DNA of 64,000 nt. Source: Plantago major. Taxonomy: Eukaryota; Streptophyta; Magnoliopsida; Lamiales; Plantaginaceae. The notes beneath the pieces are model-generated. The model had not been told where the DNA came from. It saw only the letters and a program-made list of their open reading frames with translations, and did not search any database. Location: contig CM048839.1 of assembly GCA_026545765.1 (NCBI GenBank), forward strand, positions 55,226,677-55,290,676. Direction: 5' to 3'. Of the stretch, positions 25,102-36,189 are shown in pieces; within the stretch, counting starts at the first letter, position 1, and each line of letters opens with the position of its first letter. The translations under genes and the position numbers were made by a program.

Positions 25102-26530
25102 TGTTAGGAATATCTGTTAGTATTTTGATCATTCATCACATGTTCTTATCTTAGCCAGAAAGGTGATTAAAGTATTCTTGGTTCACTTGAACATTGTAAA
25201 AGAGGAAATCACTGAGTATGATTAGTCTAGTAAATCTTGTATTAGGATTATTGGTCTCTGAGTGTAATTTTTATTTCCAAGAAGACCATGAAGATCAATC
25301 CTAGCAATGGAGCTTTTCTGAAGATTACAAGACTGGAGATTGCACAAGATTTATGAAGACACCAAGGTTTAGTCTCACTCGGAAAGACTATGTCCTTAAT
25401 CCTTTCTTAAGTTCATTTAGTTACTTTTGAAACATGATTCTGGAACATATGACATCATGAGTATGAAGCATGCAAGCCACCAGAAAGGCTAATGTATCCG
25501 TTGAAGACTACAGGACAAGAAATCGTACATGTGCATTAATTGCATCGGCAGAAAAGCCGCTAAAGCAAAGTCCTCTCTGAGATATGAGACAAGGACATCT
25601 GAGTACTCATTTCAAGATAACTATAGACTGAATTTGAATTGTGTCTAACGGATAACATCCCAACGACTCTCCAATTCATCTATAAATATCACACACTTAG
25701 ATGCTGAGAAATACGACCTTAGAACTCCCTATCTTGCAAACTTACGATGAAGCAAAGTATTCTCTCAAGCACTCTACTACCCTTTCTGTAAGCTTTCTGT
25801 GCTTGAAGAATCACTAGTAGTTCTAAGTTGTCCTGAACCTTAACAAGAGATTGTTATTCGTGAAAGAGTTGAACTATCAGATAACCTTTCTGAAGCTCAT
25901 TCTCCAGAACGGACATCAATTACTTGGGTCAGGGAAGAGAAGATTGCCATACACTGAACAAGTGTATTAAGTAGTCTTGTTCTATTAGGCTCTCTGAAAA
26001 CATAACTGAAAAGTTATACGAGAAGCCTCTCTGAGAAACCTTATAACCAACACCATCAAGGCGTGGAGTAGAGGAAGTACTTGATTTGGGAAATCAAGGA
26101 ATAACTCCAAGGTTATCTGAGTAGAGGAAGTACTTAGCTCTAGGAGCTGGGGAATAACTCAGGGGGAACATTTGGTTGGGAACCATTTGTTTAGGAATCT
26201 TAGAATAGGATTATTGTAAGGTGAACTCAATTATCTGTTCTAGTGAATTCTAGGTCTCAGAAAGACCGAAGTGGATTAGTTGGAGGATTACGCCACCTCC
26301 AGATACCACTATACTTGCTGTGTTATTTACCTTTCTGTATTTATCTTTCAGCAAATCACACACACATACTTATTGTTTCTGCACTTACCTATCTTAAAGT
26401 CTTCCGCACTCTGAATCTAAGTATCAGAAACCCCCCAGGTTTCTGAGAAACTGTGTTTATCGACAAAAGTTGTAAAAGACTATTCACCCCCCCCCCCTAG
26501 TATTTTACTTTGCCGTTATCTGGACCAACA
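25102..26530 (+). repeat. LTR3, 3' LTR of A-old
   Basis: A 1429-bp LTR of the same subfamily as LTR1 and LTR2. TATA box at 25681-25688. The second hairpin of the array pairs well here (CTTAGCTC with GAGCTGGG, allowing G-U). C run of 11 at 26487-26497. It ends ACCAACA and runs straight into intron sequence of the B-type ORF3. Confidence 0.92.
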
Positions 26531-26604
26531 CACAGATACTTGACTACTCTAAAGCCCAGATAACTACTAAAGTTTTGAAACTAACTCAAAACTCTCTCTT
26601 TCAG

Positions 26605-28447
26605 GCTCAAGCTAGTGCCTTAGTGGCCCCTGAAGATGTGAACAAGGACCTACTTCCATTCTTCAAGGCTCATACTCTGCCAAAGCATCTAAAGTGTTTC
26701 AAGAAATGGCAGAGACTCAGATGCTATGATCTGTTTGAGATCACAAGGTTCACTGATCACCCTACCAGAAGAGCAAGAGCATTTGACTTGGAGAATTATG
26801 TGCATGCAATGTTTCCAACTGAGCAATACGCATTAGCCACGTTGATAAATAAGAACTTCATAAAGGAAGTAGCACACAAGCTTACTGAAGCCTTTGAAAA
26901 GGCAGATGGTTAGACCATAATGGAGATGGCATTCAAGCCAATCTTGCCCAAGTCCCTACAGTGCATACCCTCTAAACAAGAGGAAGTAAATGGGCAATTG
27001 GTCACACTTCCTGAAGTGATCAATCTAGTTTCTGAAGATGAGGAAGAAACAGATGAGAATAATTTTGAAGAACCTCCTTCTGACCATCACAAGGATGATG
27101 ATGATGCCCCTGCACCAGGGACAGGAGGGATTGCACAAGGTAATAATACCTCAGTTGCTGAAAAGTACACTGAGAGGACTTTACAAAATTCCCCTCCTCC
27201 ATCTCCTCAGAAGTCTACACATCCATCTCCCCAACAAAAGGACTCTACTAAACAAGTAGTTGAGCACTCTGAGGACAACGCTCAGAAAATATTGGATGCA
27301 CAAGCCAGAGTTGCTCAACTCAAACAATTGTTGGAGGAAGAACAACAGCTAAATCTTCAACTGGAAGAAAAGATAGCTGAATCTAAAGCAAAGCTCCAAA
27401 AGATTGAAGATCAAACAAAGGAAATGGAAGCTTATGCTGAAATAAAGAACTCCAGCTTGTTGATCAGGCAATTGCTGAGGAATTAGATACTGAGCAAGTA
27501 TCTGAAGACAAGCATGATGCTAAGGCTGCATTACCAAAAGATGTACCATCCTACTCACTGAAAGGAAAGAAGCCCATCTCTGAGATGGTTGCTGGGCTAG
27601 AAAATATTGATGAAAATGCCCAAGAGGATGAAGATCACTGGGATGAAGACTCAGATGATAAAGAAGACAGAACCTTGGCAGAACATGCAAATGTTCACTT
27701 GGGAGTTTCTCACTTAAAGAGAAAACTGATAGCTCCTCAAAGCTTCAGTAAAACACCAAATCTCAACTCATGATTACATGGCCAGATACCAGGTTCTGGC
27801 AACTCTAAGAAAGGAGTTGTCTCATCAAAATGAAGAAGTAATTGCATCAGTCCCTGCTGAAATGAAGAAGTTCACTGAGTTAATCACTCAGAGAACAACA
27901 AGCTTGGTCATTGCTCAGAGAGACCTAGGCATGGTGAGGGATGATGACAATAATCTTGCTGAAAAAGCCCTTAATGAGGCTAGCTATGCTGCTAGAAAAG
28001 CAGATGCTACTCAAGGTCCACTGGCAGAGCTCACTGATAAGGACACTGGACTTATCAAACAGAATCAGGAGCTCAAGGCTGAAATTCAGAAATTGGTTGC
28101 TGCTTACAATTATCTACAAGGAAACTTTGAGTCTCTCTCAGAATCCTTTGTGGTACTTAGTCAGTCAACAATGACTAAGGGGCAAAGGTATCCAAGAAAA
28201 GGGGAAGGTTCTGGTGCTCATAAAGGAAGAGGAAACAAGAAGAAATCTTCCCAACCACCACTCAGAATCAATGAGCCCTCCTCAAGACAAGCTGCTTTAC
28301 AAATAGTAGCTACTTCCCAGCAACCTTCTGAACAAACAATAACAACAAGGGCCAGGGCACAAAGAGCTCCAAGGAGTACCAAGGCTCCAAGGAGAAGACA
28401 AGTAAGAGGGATTGAAGAGTCTTCTTCTTCTTCTTCTGAAGAAGAAG

Positions 28448-28479
<32 letters not shown>

Positions 28480-29396
28480 GAAGAAGAAGAAGAAGAAGAA
28501 GAAGAAGAAGAAGAAGAAGAAGAAGAAGAAGAAGAAGAAGAAGAAGAAGAAGAAGAAGAAGAAGAAGAAGAAGAAGAAGAAGAAGGCCAAATCAAATCCC
28601 AGGGCAATGAAGAAGGCTGCCAAATTCCCACAAGAATTGATCTTGATGATGATGATGAATAGACTGATGCAGATGAAACTCCTCTTCACATAAAAAGGAA
28701 AAGGGTTGATATATAGCCTATCTGAGCCCATAGTTGCAAAGCCTTTAGCAGCTAAAACACCCTCTGGAAATACCAAGTCAATCCAGGGTGGTTCTTCAAG
28801 CAATCCCCCAAGGGAGAATTCAAGACAAAGGAGGAACAGGCTAAGAGCTGAACAAAGAAAACTTCAACTACCACTCAGGCCTGAAGAAGCCAAGATTGAG
28901 TATGTGAAGACCAACAATGACTCCTCTGTCTACAGGCGCATTAATCAAAAGAATGGTGACTGGATTCTGGAACTCAAGCACTTATTGGTAAACAAAAAAT
29001 TTCCAGAACCAATCCATAAACAACTCATGGCATGGAGAAAAGACAAGACAGTACTGATAAATCCAAAGCATGTCAAAGCATGGCTGGATTTTAAAATCTC
29101 CAAAAGAACTGAAGCCATGGAAAAGGACCTCTCCTTTGAATGTCCTTATTGGAAACCAGATGATGTGCACAGAATTCCCAAGATGACTGGAACAGGCACA
29201 AGGCCAAGACTTGATGTGGAACCCTTTGAGTCATTCTACATGACTGAAGATCAATACAAGGGTGACATCAGATATCTGAGGATCATATATGAATACTTCA
29301 AGCTATCAGATATCAGAATTGAGCATGCCTGGAAATGGGGAAAGGGAGATGATATCAAAAGGTTTGGGGATATGCCAGAGAAACTGAGATGTTAGT
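26605..29396 (+). pseudogene. ORF3 copy 3 (B type), last exon only
   Basis: The intron tail 26531-26604 ends in a pyrimidine-rich TCTTTCAG acceptor, and the exon opens with GCTCAA just as exon 6 does in the A copies. The protein keeps the same order: LPKHLKCFKKWQ segment, acidic linker (SEDEEETDEN), coiled coil (about 27280-27450), a second helical part from 27778, basic linker, poly-Glu, then the conserved C-terminal domain (28890-29390). In that last domain A and B differ at many codons yet keep the same protein pattern (EYVKT, WILEL, HLLVN, FESFYMT, HAW), which suggests past selection on the protein. Broken by TAG at 26911, frameshifts near 27480 and 27775, TAG at 28660 and a shift near 28700. 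Function unknown. Confidence 0.75.
28435..28585 (+). repeat. GAA repeat encoding poly-glutamate in ORF3
   Basis: About 150 bp of almost pure GAA, with one GTA codon, in the ORF3 reading frame after a short TCT (Ser) run. The A copies have only short acidic runs at the corresponding place. The mirrored poly-Phe and poly-Ser frames on the other strand are artefacts. Confidence 0.9.
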
Positions 29397-29820
29397 CAGA
29401 AATTTGCTCTATGACTACTCAGATGATATCAAAAGGTTTGGGGATAGGGAATTTTCTCCTGATCCATAGATCTGCGTATTGAAGACTTGAAGATTAGTAA
29501 ATTAGAATGTTTACTTGGAGCTTGGTTACTCATGTTGTTCTAATTCAACTAAGTGTTTTGTATCTTGCTGACTGAGCTGTAATGTATTTTATTTAACTTA
29601 TCTGTGAACTTTCTTTGTAACATATCTGATGAACCTACTCTCATATATGGATCTATAAAAAGATAACTTGTCAGCAAAGATCACACCTTGTGATTTGGTT
29701 GATGTTTACTTTCTGCACTTAATTAAAATGAATTGAAAAGATCATAAGAAATGATTAAGTGTTGGATTGTTCCCTCTTCCAAGTTGTAATAGGTTTTGAA
29801 GATAGTCATCGTTGACTAAT
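29397..29820 (+). other. 3' tail of B-type ORF3
   Basis: Non-coding, T-rich, a diverged match to 17217-17700 and 24541-25086. Confidence 0.55.
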
Positions 29821-29836
29821 AAAGAAGGGGGAAATT
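29821..29836 (+). promoter_or_regulatory. Polypurine tract of element B
   Basis: AAAGAAGGGGGAAATT directly before LTR4. Confidence 0.85.
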
Positions 29837-31449
29837 TGTTAGGAATATCTGTTTAGATTTTGATCAGCAACCTAATGACTTATCTTAGCTCAGAAAGGTG
29901 GTTAGTACTCTTGGTTCACTTGAACACTGTAAAAGAGGAAAATCACTAAGTATGTTAGTCTAGCAAATCTTGTATAGGATGTTAGGTCTTTGAATGTAAT
30001 TTTTATATCTTTGAAGAAGACCAAGAAGAAGGCATCCGGCAGGAGAGTTCAACAAATTTTAAGATTTGAAGACTGCACAAGATTGCTTGAGACAAAGGAA
30101 ATTGGTCTCATCAGACACCTATGTCCTGATATCTTAGAGAAACAAGTGTTTCTCTATAAACAAGTTTTGCAAAAGATATCTGAGAACACAAGGTTTCTGA
30201 ATGTGGAAAAGTGCCCACAGAAACCTACACTCAGATACCCTGGATAAAACTATGTTTCTGGGAAACAATGTTTCAACAGGTATCTGGAGATGTGAAGGCC
30301 TCTGGAAAGGGACATGCAATGCTTCAGAAAGCGTGCATAGTTCCGTTGGCACTACAGGACAAAAATAGTACAACGCAATAAATGCGCAGATAGAGACATC
30401 TGAACAAAAGAGGAAATCTCTGAAAAGATACAATGTCTTCTGCAGTACTATTTTCAGATATCAATAGTTTGAATTTGATTTGAGCCTAACGGATACTATT
30501 CAAACGGCTTCAAATTCAACTATAAATATCACCACTTAGAATGCTTGAAATACACACTGAACACCTTGAACTTACACACAGAATGAACTCATTCAAGCAT
30601 ACAAGCCTTCAACCTACTTACTCTTTAGCTTACAGTTGCGACTAAGCTCTTGAATTCTATGTAGCACGAAAGTTCTAAGTGTCCTGATCCTTAACAAGCA
30701 TTGCAATCTGTGAAGGAGTTGAATCAAAAGATCAAGTATCTGAGTTTCATTCTCCAGAACATTTAACATAGACTTGGGTCAGTAAAGAACATATCACCAC
30801 ACATTGTGAAGTGTGTTAAGTGATTCTCGTTCTATAGAGTATTCCTAAATAACTGAAAAGTTAGTAAGACTACTCACCTAACAAACCATCATAACCAACA
30901 CCTTAAACGGCGTGGAGTACAGGAAGTACTTAGTTTAGGAAACTAAGGAATAACTCCAAGGTTACTGAGCATAGTAAGTACATAGTTTGGGAAACTAAGG
31001 AATAGCTCAAAGGTTTCTAAGTATAGGAAGTACTTGGCTGGGAGCCGAGGAATAACTCAGGGGGAACACTTAGTTGGGAACCTAGTGTATTTAGGAATCG
31101 AGAGAAGATATTTGTAAGGTGAACTCATTTATCTGTCTTAGTGGATTCCAGGTCTGAGAAAGGCCGAAGTGGATTAGTTGAATTACGCCACCTTCAGATA
31201 TCACTATAACAGACGTGTTATTTACATTCAGTAATTTACTTATCGTTCTATTTATCCTACTAAGTATTTAAACACATTATATCTTGATGAGCACGTGCAC
31301 TTATCACTGAAAAGTCTTCCGCTCTCTGAAATTAAGTATCAGATACTTTCACAAATATCTGAGAAATTATGTTTATCGACAAAAGTTGTAAAAGACTATT
31401 CACCCCCCCCCCCCCCCAGTCTTTTCCTTTGCCGTTATCTGGACCAACA
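29837..31449 (+). repeat. LTR4, 3' LTR of element B
   Basis: A 1613-bp LTR starting TGTTAGGAATATCTG and ending ACCAACA. TATA box TATAAATA at 30521-30528. Longer than the A LTRs partly because the hairpin array has three units. C run of 15 at 31403-31417 between AAAAGACT and AGTCTTTT. The right flank TGTAG (31450-31454) should be one copy of its target duplication. Confidence 0.9.
30919..31065 (+). promoter_or_regulatory. Three-unit hairpin array in LTR4
   Basis: Unit 1: CTTAGTTT (30929-30936) with AAACTAAG (30940-30947), perfect. Unit 2: CATAGTTT (30981-30988) with AAACTAAG (30992-30999), one mismatch. Unit 3: CTTGGCT (31033-31039) with AGCCGAG (31043-31049), all paired if G-U is allowed. 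Stems differ from those of LTR1 and LTR5 by paired changes. Confidence 0.72.
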
Positions 31450-32280
31450 TGTAGTTTCCACCCTATGAGCATAAGACGATGCAAACATGTTATCTAAGCA
31501 TACTTCATCAAGTTAAGATCCTGTAAGCAAGTAATCGAGGGAGAAAGAGGTCAACAAAGGAGTTTGTTCTATTGAGACATTTTATCGAACACTTGGTAGG
31601 CAAGAACGAAAACCTTCAAATTCTCATTCGATTTGTCAAATATCCATCAAGCAAGTGTTAATATAGTGAATACTAAAAGTAAGCATGTATCCACATATCT
31701 CAAGCATCAACAAATCAATCAATTGAAGTACATAATTGCAAAGCACTCAAGAAGCAAGAAGAAAGTGCAAGCAAAGAGTTGAGAGATTTAAGCATTGAAT
31801 TGAAGATGTAATGAAGATAATAATGAGTAAAGATTACTTACTTGTGTTGATGATGGATGGGCAAGGTAATAATGCAGTGGAGATGATAAAATTAAAGAGC
31901 AAGTGAAGATTTTGTGAAGAAAATGAAGTGGGAGGGAGCAAAAACGTTTTTTTGGGGATTTTATAAGGGGAAGTGGGCTGGTGGCAGCTCACTGCGGTCC
32001 ACAGTCGGCCGCAGTGAGGCTGCTGTCCAGCTCCCTACATTCACGACTTTTTGCATTTTTTCGATTCTTTTTGGTTTTTTCGATTATTCAAAAAGCAAAA
32101 ATAATAAATACGAAATTTTGAAAAGTTTTATCGAAAAGATCTTTTATGCGGAAAACGAGAAAAACAAAAACTAAAAGTGCGAATGCAAGTGCGAAAAATA
32201 AACGTGACCTTGGATTGCCTCCCAAGAAGCACGTGTTTTAGGTCTTATAGCTCGACCCCTGTTCAGAGATGACCTTTAGG
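31450..32280 (-). other. Gypsy-like accessory leader, cut by copia B
   Basis: Read on the minus strand: the gypsy 3'-region word GGGAGGCAATCC (about 32215-32226), then a GC-rich inverted repeat (31990-32016), a TATA box (TTATAAAATCC, 31957-31966), a pyrimidine-rich leader, and a splice donor CACAA|GTAAGT with the intron starting at 31841. The order is the same as in element P (41128-41621) and in G3. The accessory ORF itself is lost because LTR4 begins inside the intron at 31449. The small + strand frame at 31914-32174 is not supported. Confidence 0.5.
31990..32016. repeat. H-type palindromic word in the accessory leader
   Basis: CACTGCGG (31990-31997) and CCGCAGTG (32009-32016) pair around an 11-base centre containing GTCCACAGTCG. 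The same GCGGTC/GACCGC theme appears in the H-family LTRs. Confidence 0.65.
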
Positions 32281-33274
32281 ATGGATGCATGTGGTATAAG
32301 TTATGTCCGTCCACCCATCTCCACCTTCCAGCAGCGTTCTTCTTTCGCATCCTCGTTGGTGAATTTCGATTGATGTTAGGTGTACCAACCCATTCCCAGT
32401 TCCTGTCAATTTTCCACTCAAAGTCACGACTCAGCTCTCTCCTTCTTCTCGAGTTTGCCAATGTCATCTCTTAATGGTTCTCAAGGTGTTTCCCCCTGCA
32501 TAAAGACTAACAGACAAACTCCCGCAGATACAGACAGATAAAACTAGAGAAAGAAATCCAAGTTTCGAATAAACAGAAATATCAAATTACGTGTTTTTGG
32601 GTTTTTTAATTAATTAATGTCAACTGATAAACAGATGGCAATGAAAATGGAAGATTTAAAATCAGGTAGAGAGAACATGTAAGACTCAACTTTCACTTTG
32701 ATAATAAGTTCATATAAGGAATAATAAATAGCGATAGTTACGGTTGAAAAGTCACACAGGTCACATATCTTATACTAAGGCGCAGTCAGTATAGATACCC
32801 CACGTAGACTATCGTCTAGCTCAAAGCAGTCACCAGTGGCTAGCTCAACAACAAACCTCAGGCAGAATATCAACTTATAGACACAGCTGACATCTCCTAA
32901 TCTAGTGCAATGAAAACTCATGTCTCGCGAAAAACATAAATAAACAATGCATCTTTCCTCAAAAAGCACATGTATGAACGACAATCGCATAACCAACATA
33001 GATGCTAAAATAATTCCATCATGTAAATACCAAGTAATCAAAGATCCTGGCTAACCTTTACATAAGTAAGTTAGCTTCACATAACTAAAAGTAAGCAAAC
33101 AAATACTGAAAAGAAAATATTTTTGGATTTTTTCCTGAGGAAATCGATTCCTACAGATTGTATATAATTTATTTGGGTTTATGCTGTATGAATTGAAAGA
33201 CAGTGTGTAAAGTAAAGCGAAAGAAAGAATTCAACTTATCTTGGATGATCGAAACTTGCTTGAGTGGCCAAGTG
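32281..33274 (-). mobile_element. Degraded H-type gypsy internal sequence with an LTR fragment
   Basis: 32640-33115 is strongly similar to 45240-45725, which lies inside LTR H3, so it is an LTR fragment. 33180-33260 resembles 61325-61400, the sequence just inside the primer site of H4. No gag, pol or intact frame. 32281-32640 shows nothing I can name. Confidence 0.5.
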
Positions 33275-33292
33275 TCCCCGGCAGCGGCGCTA
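33275..33292 (-). promoter_or_regulatory. Primer binding site, Asp-tRNA type (degenerate)
   Basis: Plus strand TCCCCGGCAGCGGCGCTA; the minus strand is one to three changes from the plant Asp tRNA 3' end complement. It sits five bases from LTR H1 and sets its orientation as a 5' LTR on the minus strand. Confidence 0.75.
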
Positions 33293-33297
33293 AATTT

Positions 33298-34661
33298 TGA
33301 TTTCACTCAGAGATTTTGATTTTCGTTGTAAAACCTGTAATCCCTAAATACAATCAAAGATTAAATTTATAAGTCGGAAGTCCTCAAATCCACAGTTTAT
33401 ATTGGAAAGCTGACTCGGGATGTCGTTCTCCACGGACACTTAGCATAGGAACAAGCAAATAACATATATAAATTGTAAACAGAATGATTGCAGACAGATT
33501 GATTAAATTGCATTAAACCCTAATTTGAAGATATGAAATTGATGGTGGGAAGGTGTAAAGGATCCCCGACCTCCCTCTGCTATGCAACTCCCAACTACAT
33601 TGAATCAAACAACGTACTAGCCGTCTACAGGCAACAAAGAAACATGCCAAAATGATCAAGTCGTAGTTAATCCAGACACCTTCACTTATACCAACAATGT
33701 GTTGTGTCACTCAACATATTATCTCATCACGTTTTCAGACAAATCACACAGGATGATATAAAGTCCGTTACCAAGTCGTAGTTAGTAAGGATTTCACGCG
33801 TAAAGAGTCGGACGAATAAAGAACAAGTACGAAATTACATTTTAAAACTAATTCATTAATATATCATGGTATATAAAGAAGTTGCAAAAGCAGAGTTACG
33901 GCGGTTTGCCTTTACAAGAGAAAATTAGCTACTCATAGTAATACTAGACAGAAATGGAAAAGCAAGAAAGAAAACAAGAATAAGAAGCTTAGTCTCTAAT
34001 GTCTTCGTGCTACTTCTAGGGTTTCCTCCTTCTGGGTGCTTGACGGCCAGCGGTTTTGGGGTTTCACTTCCCCGAGGACTGGTTCTCTCTCAGGAGAGCT
34101 GCTATATGAGCGGTGTAGATTTATGAGACCCCTGAGGTCTTATTTATACTTGAAAATCTGAGCTCCGGCCGCCATTGATCATTATGTAAGGATTAGGGAA
34201 GCGGGCCCAAGCCAGACAGGCCAGGAAAATGGCCCAGAAGAAATCAGTCAATTGACTGGGCTTCTGCGGTCCCCTGGGGGCTGCAGAGTTCGATTTCCTG
34301 CAGATTCTGTCTATTCTTCCTTATTCTTCGATTTCGGGCTTGGTAACTTCGTTTCCTCGGAAATTGGTCTTCTACAATGTTATTGCATCTTCAATTATCT
34401 TCGCATTGGTTGGTCGCATGACATATTTTAACTCCTCGAACTCCGTGCAACGGTTAATCCAGCGTATTCGCTTAACTTTCTCGATTTCGCACAATTATGT
34501 CGTTTTCGCGCCTGAAATCGTGCAATTCCTCAAAAATGCAATCATGACCTAAAAATACACACGAAGTTGGTATTTGACCATAAAACGATACAAATATTGA
34601 ATCTAAGGAAAAAAACGAGGGTCTAAAAGCATGCAATATCGCACATTTCATTGTCACATCA
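33298..34661 (-). repeat. LTR H1 (gypsy-like, minus strand)
   Basis: Plus-strand ends TGATTTCACTC and TTGTCACATCA; H-family LTRs otherwise start TGATGTGCAC. It holds a TATA-like box on the minus strand near 34142-34150 (TATAAATAAG) and, just upstream on that strand, the paired word CTGCGGTCCCC/GGGGGCTGCAG at 34264-34286. Ends directly in a second, partial LTR. Confidence 0.8.
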
Positions 34662-36134
34662 GGCAGCAAAGAAACATGCCAAAAGGATCAAGTCGTAGTT
34701 GATCCAGAAACCTTCACTTATACCCACAATGTGTTGTGTCACTCAACACACTATCTCGTCACGTTTTCAGAAAAATCACACAAGATAATATAAAGTCTGT
34801 TACCAAGTCGTAGTTAATAAGGATTTCCCACGTAAAGAGTCGGACGAATAAAGGACTAGTACGAAATTACGTTTTAAAACTAATTCATTAATATATAACG
34901 GTAAATAAAGAAGTGGAAAAAGAAGAGTTACGGCGGTTCGCCTTTACAAGAGAAAATTAGACACTCATAGTAATACTAGACAGAAATAGAAAAGCAAGAA
35001 AGAAGAAGAAGGAGAAGCAGAAGGAGAAGCAGAAGAAGAAGAAGGAGAAGAAGAAGAAGGAGAAGAAGACGAAGGAGAAGAAGCAGAAGCAGAAGAAGGA
35101 GAAGCAGGAGAAGAAGGAGGAGAAGGATAAGCAGGAGAAGAAGAAGGAGAAGCAGAAGAAGAAGGAGAAGAAGTAGAAGGAGAAGGAGAAGAAGAAGGAG
35201 AAGGAGAAGCAGAAGGAGAAGGAGAAGGAGAAGCAGAAGCAGGAGGAGAAGGAGAAGGAGGAGCAGGAAGAAGAAGAAGAAGAAGAAGAAGAAGAAGAAG
35301 AAGAAGAAGAAGAAGAAGAAGAAGAAGAAGAAGAAGCTTAGTCTTTGATGTCTTCGTGTTGCTTCTAGGTTTTCCTCCTTCTTGGTGCTTGACGGCCAGC
35401 GGTTTTGGGGTTTCACCTCCCCGAGGACTGGTCCTCTCTTTCGAGAGCTTGTTGTGTGAGTGTTGTAGAATTATGAGACCTCAGAGGTCTTATTTATAGT
35501 TGAATTTTCGTGCTCTGGCCGCCTTTAATGATTAAGGAAGGTTAAATGGCGGGCTCTGGCCTGTTGGACAGCAAAAAAGGCCTCTTTCTGGAACATTCCC
35601 GAGCCACTACGGTCCCCTGTGGGCCGCAGAGTTCGATTTCTTCAGCTTTCTGTCTCTTTTCTTCGTTCATTGATTTTTGGCTTCGTAACTTCGTTTCCTC
35701 GAAAGTGTTCTTCTTCAGCATTTCATGTTTTTTCAAGATCTTCGCAACGGTAGGTAGCACGACTTCATCGGACTTCTCTAGCTCCATGTAGAATTATCGT
35801 ATTCCATTACTTTCCTCGGTTTTGCACTTTTGAACATGTCTTCTACAAAGTTGTAGCATCTTCAATTACCTTTGCATTGGTTGGTCGCATGACATGTTTT
35901 GACTCCTCGAACATCGTGCAATGGCCAATCCGGCATATTTGATTAACTTTCTCAATTTCACGCAATCATGTCATTTTGGCGCCTGAAATCGTGCAATTCC
36001 TCAAAAATACGATCACGACCTACAAAATACAGATGAAGTTGGAAATTGACCATAAAACGATACAAATATTGAATCTAAGGCAAAAAAATGAGGGTCTAAA
36101 ACCATGCAATATCGCACATTTCATTGTCACATCA
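34662..36134 (-). repeat. LTR H2, partial, in tandem with H1
   Basis: Begins at a point equal to about 33630 of H1 and runs to the same TTGTCACATCA end. The H1 end and this start join at GGCAGCAAAG. It carries its own palindromic word (35603-35630) and TATA-like box near 35490. Enlarged by a purine repeat at 34996-35337. Confidence 0.75.
34996..35337. repeat. GAA/GGA/GCA triplet-rich purine tract
   Basis: About 340 bp of GAA, GGA and GCA triplets inside LTR H2, ending in a pure GAA run. H1 has only a short AAGAAAG stretch at the same place (33964-33985), so it has expanded locally. The long poly-Leu/poly-Phe minus-strand frame over it is not a gene. Confidence 0.9.
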
Positions 36135-36189
36135 ATCAAGGACATTGATCGGACCACCGACTTTACATAAATTAGGAGCAGTGGTAGAC

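Larger units (their letters stand above)
19146..26530 (+). mobile_element. SIRE-like copia element A-old, right part
   Basis: Continuation of the element interrupted at 4075: target duplication GAAAG (19146-19150), ORF3 promoter, ORF3, polypurine tract, LTR3. There is no gag or pol here because those lie left of the insertion. The five bases after LTR3 are CACAG (26531-26535); the matching left copy is outside the window. Confidence 0.85.
26531..31449 (+). mobile_element. Copia element B, right part
   Basis: Starts inside the last intron of a divergent ORF3, because A-old inserted there, and continues through exon 6, a polypurine tract and LTR4. Its ORF3 and LTR differ clearly from the A type, and LTR4 is closest to LTR5 at 47337, so A and B are separate subfamilies. 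Its left part lies beyond the window. Confidence 0.8.

Noticed and set aside
28218-28803. Poly-Ser and poly-Phe minus-strand frames
   Set aside because: Mirror frames of the GAA repeat in ORF3; the plus-strand frame has homologues, these do not.
4076-31449. Tandem array of LTR-ORF3 units made by template switching
   Set aside because: Target duplication CAAAG/GAAAG and collinearity across the insertions explain the layout as nested insertions.
34976-35416. Long minus-strand frame of Leu/Phe
   Set aside because: It is the translation of a GAA/GGA/GCA purine tract inside LTR H2, with no other sequence support.
35542-35791. 81-codon frames on both strands
   Set aside because: Inside LTR H2; the corresponding parts of H1, H3 and H4 carry stops.
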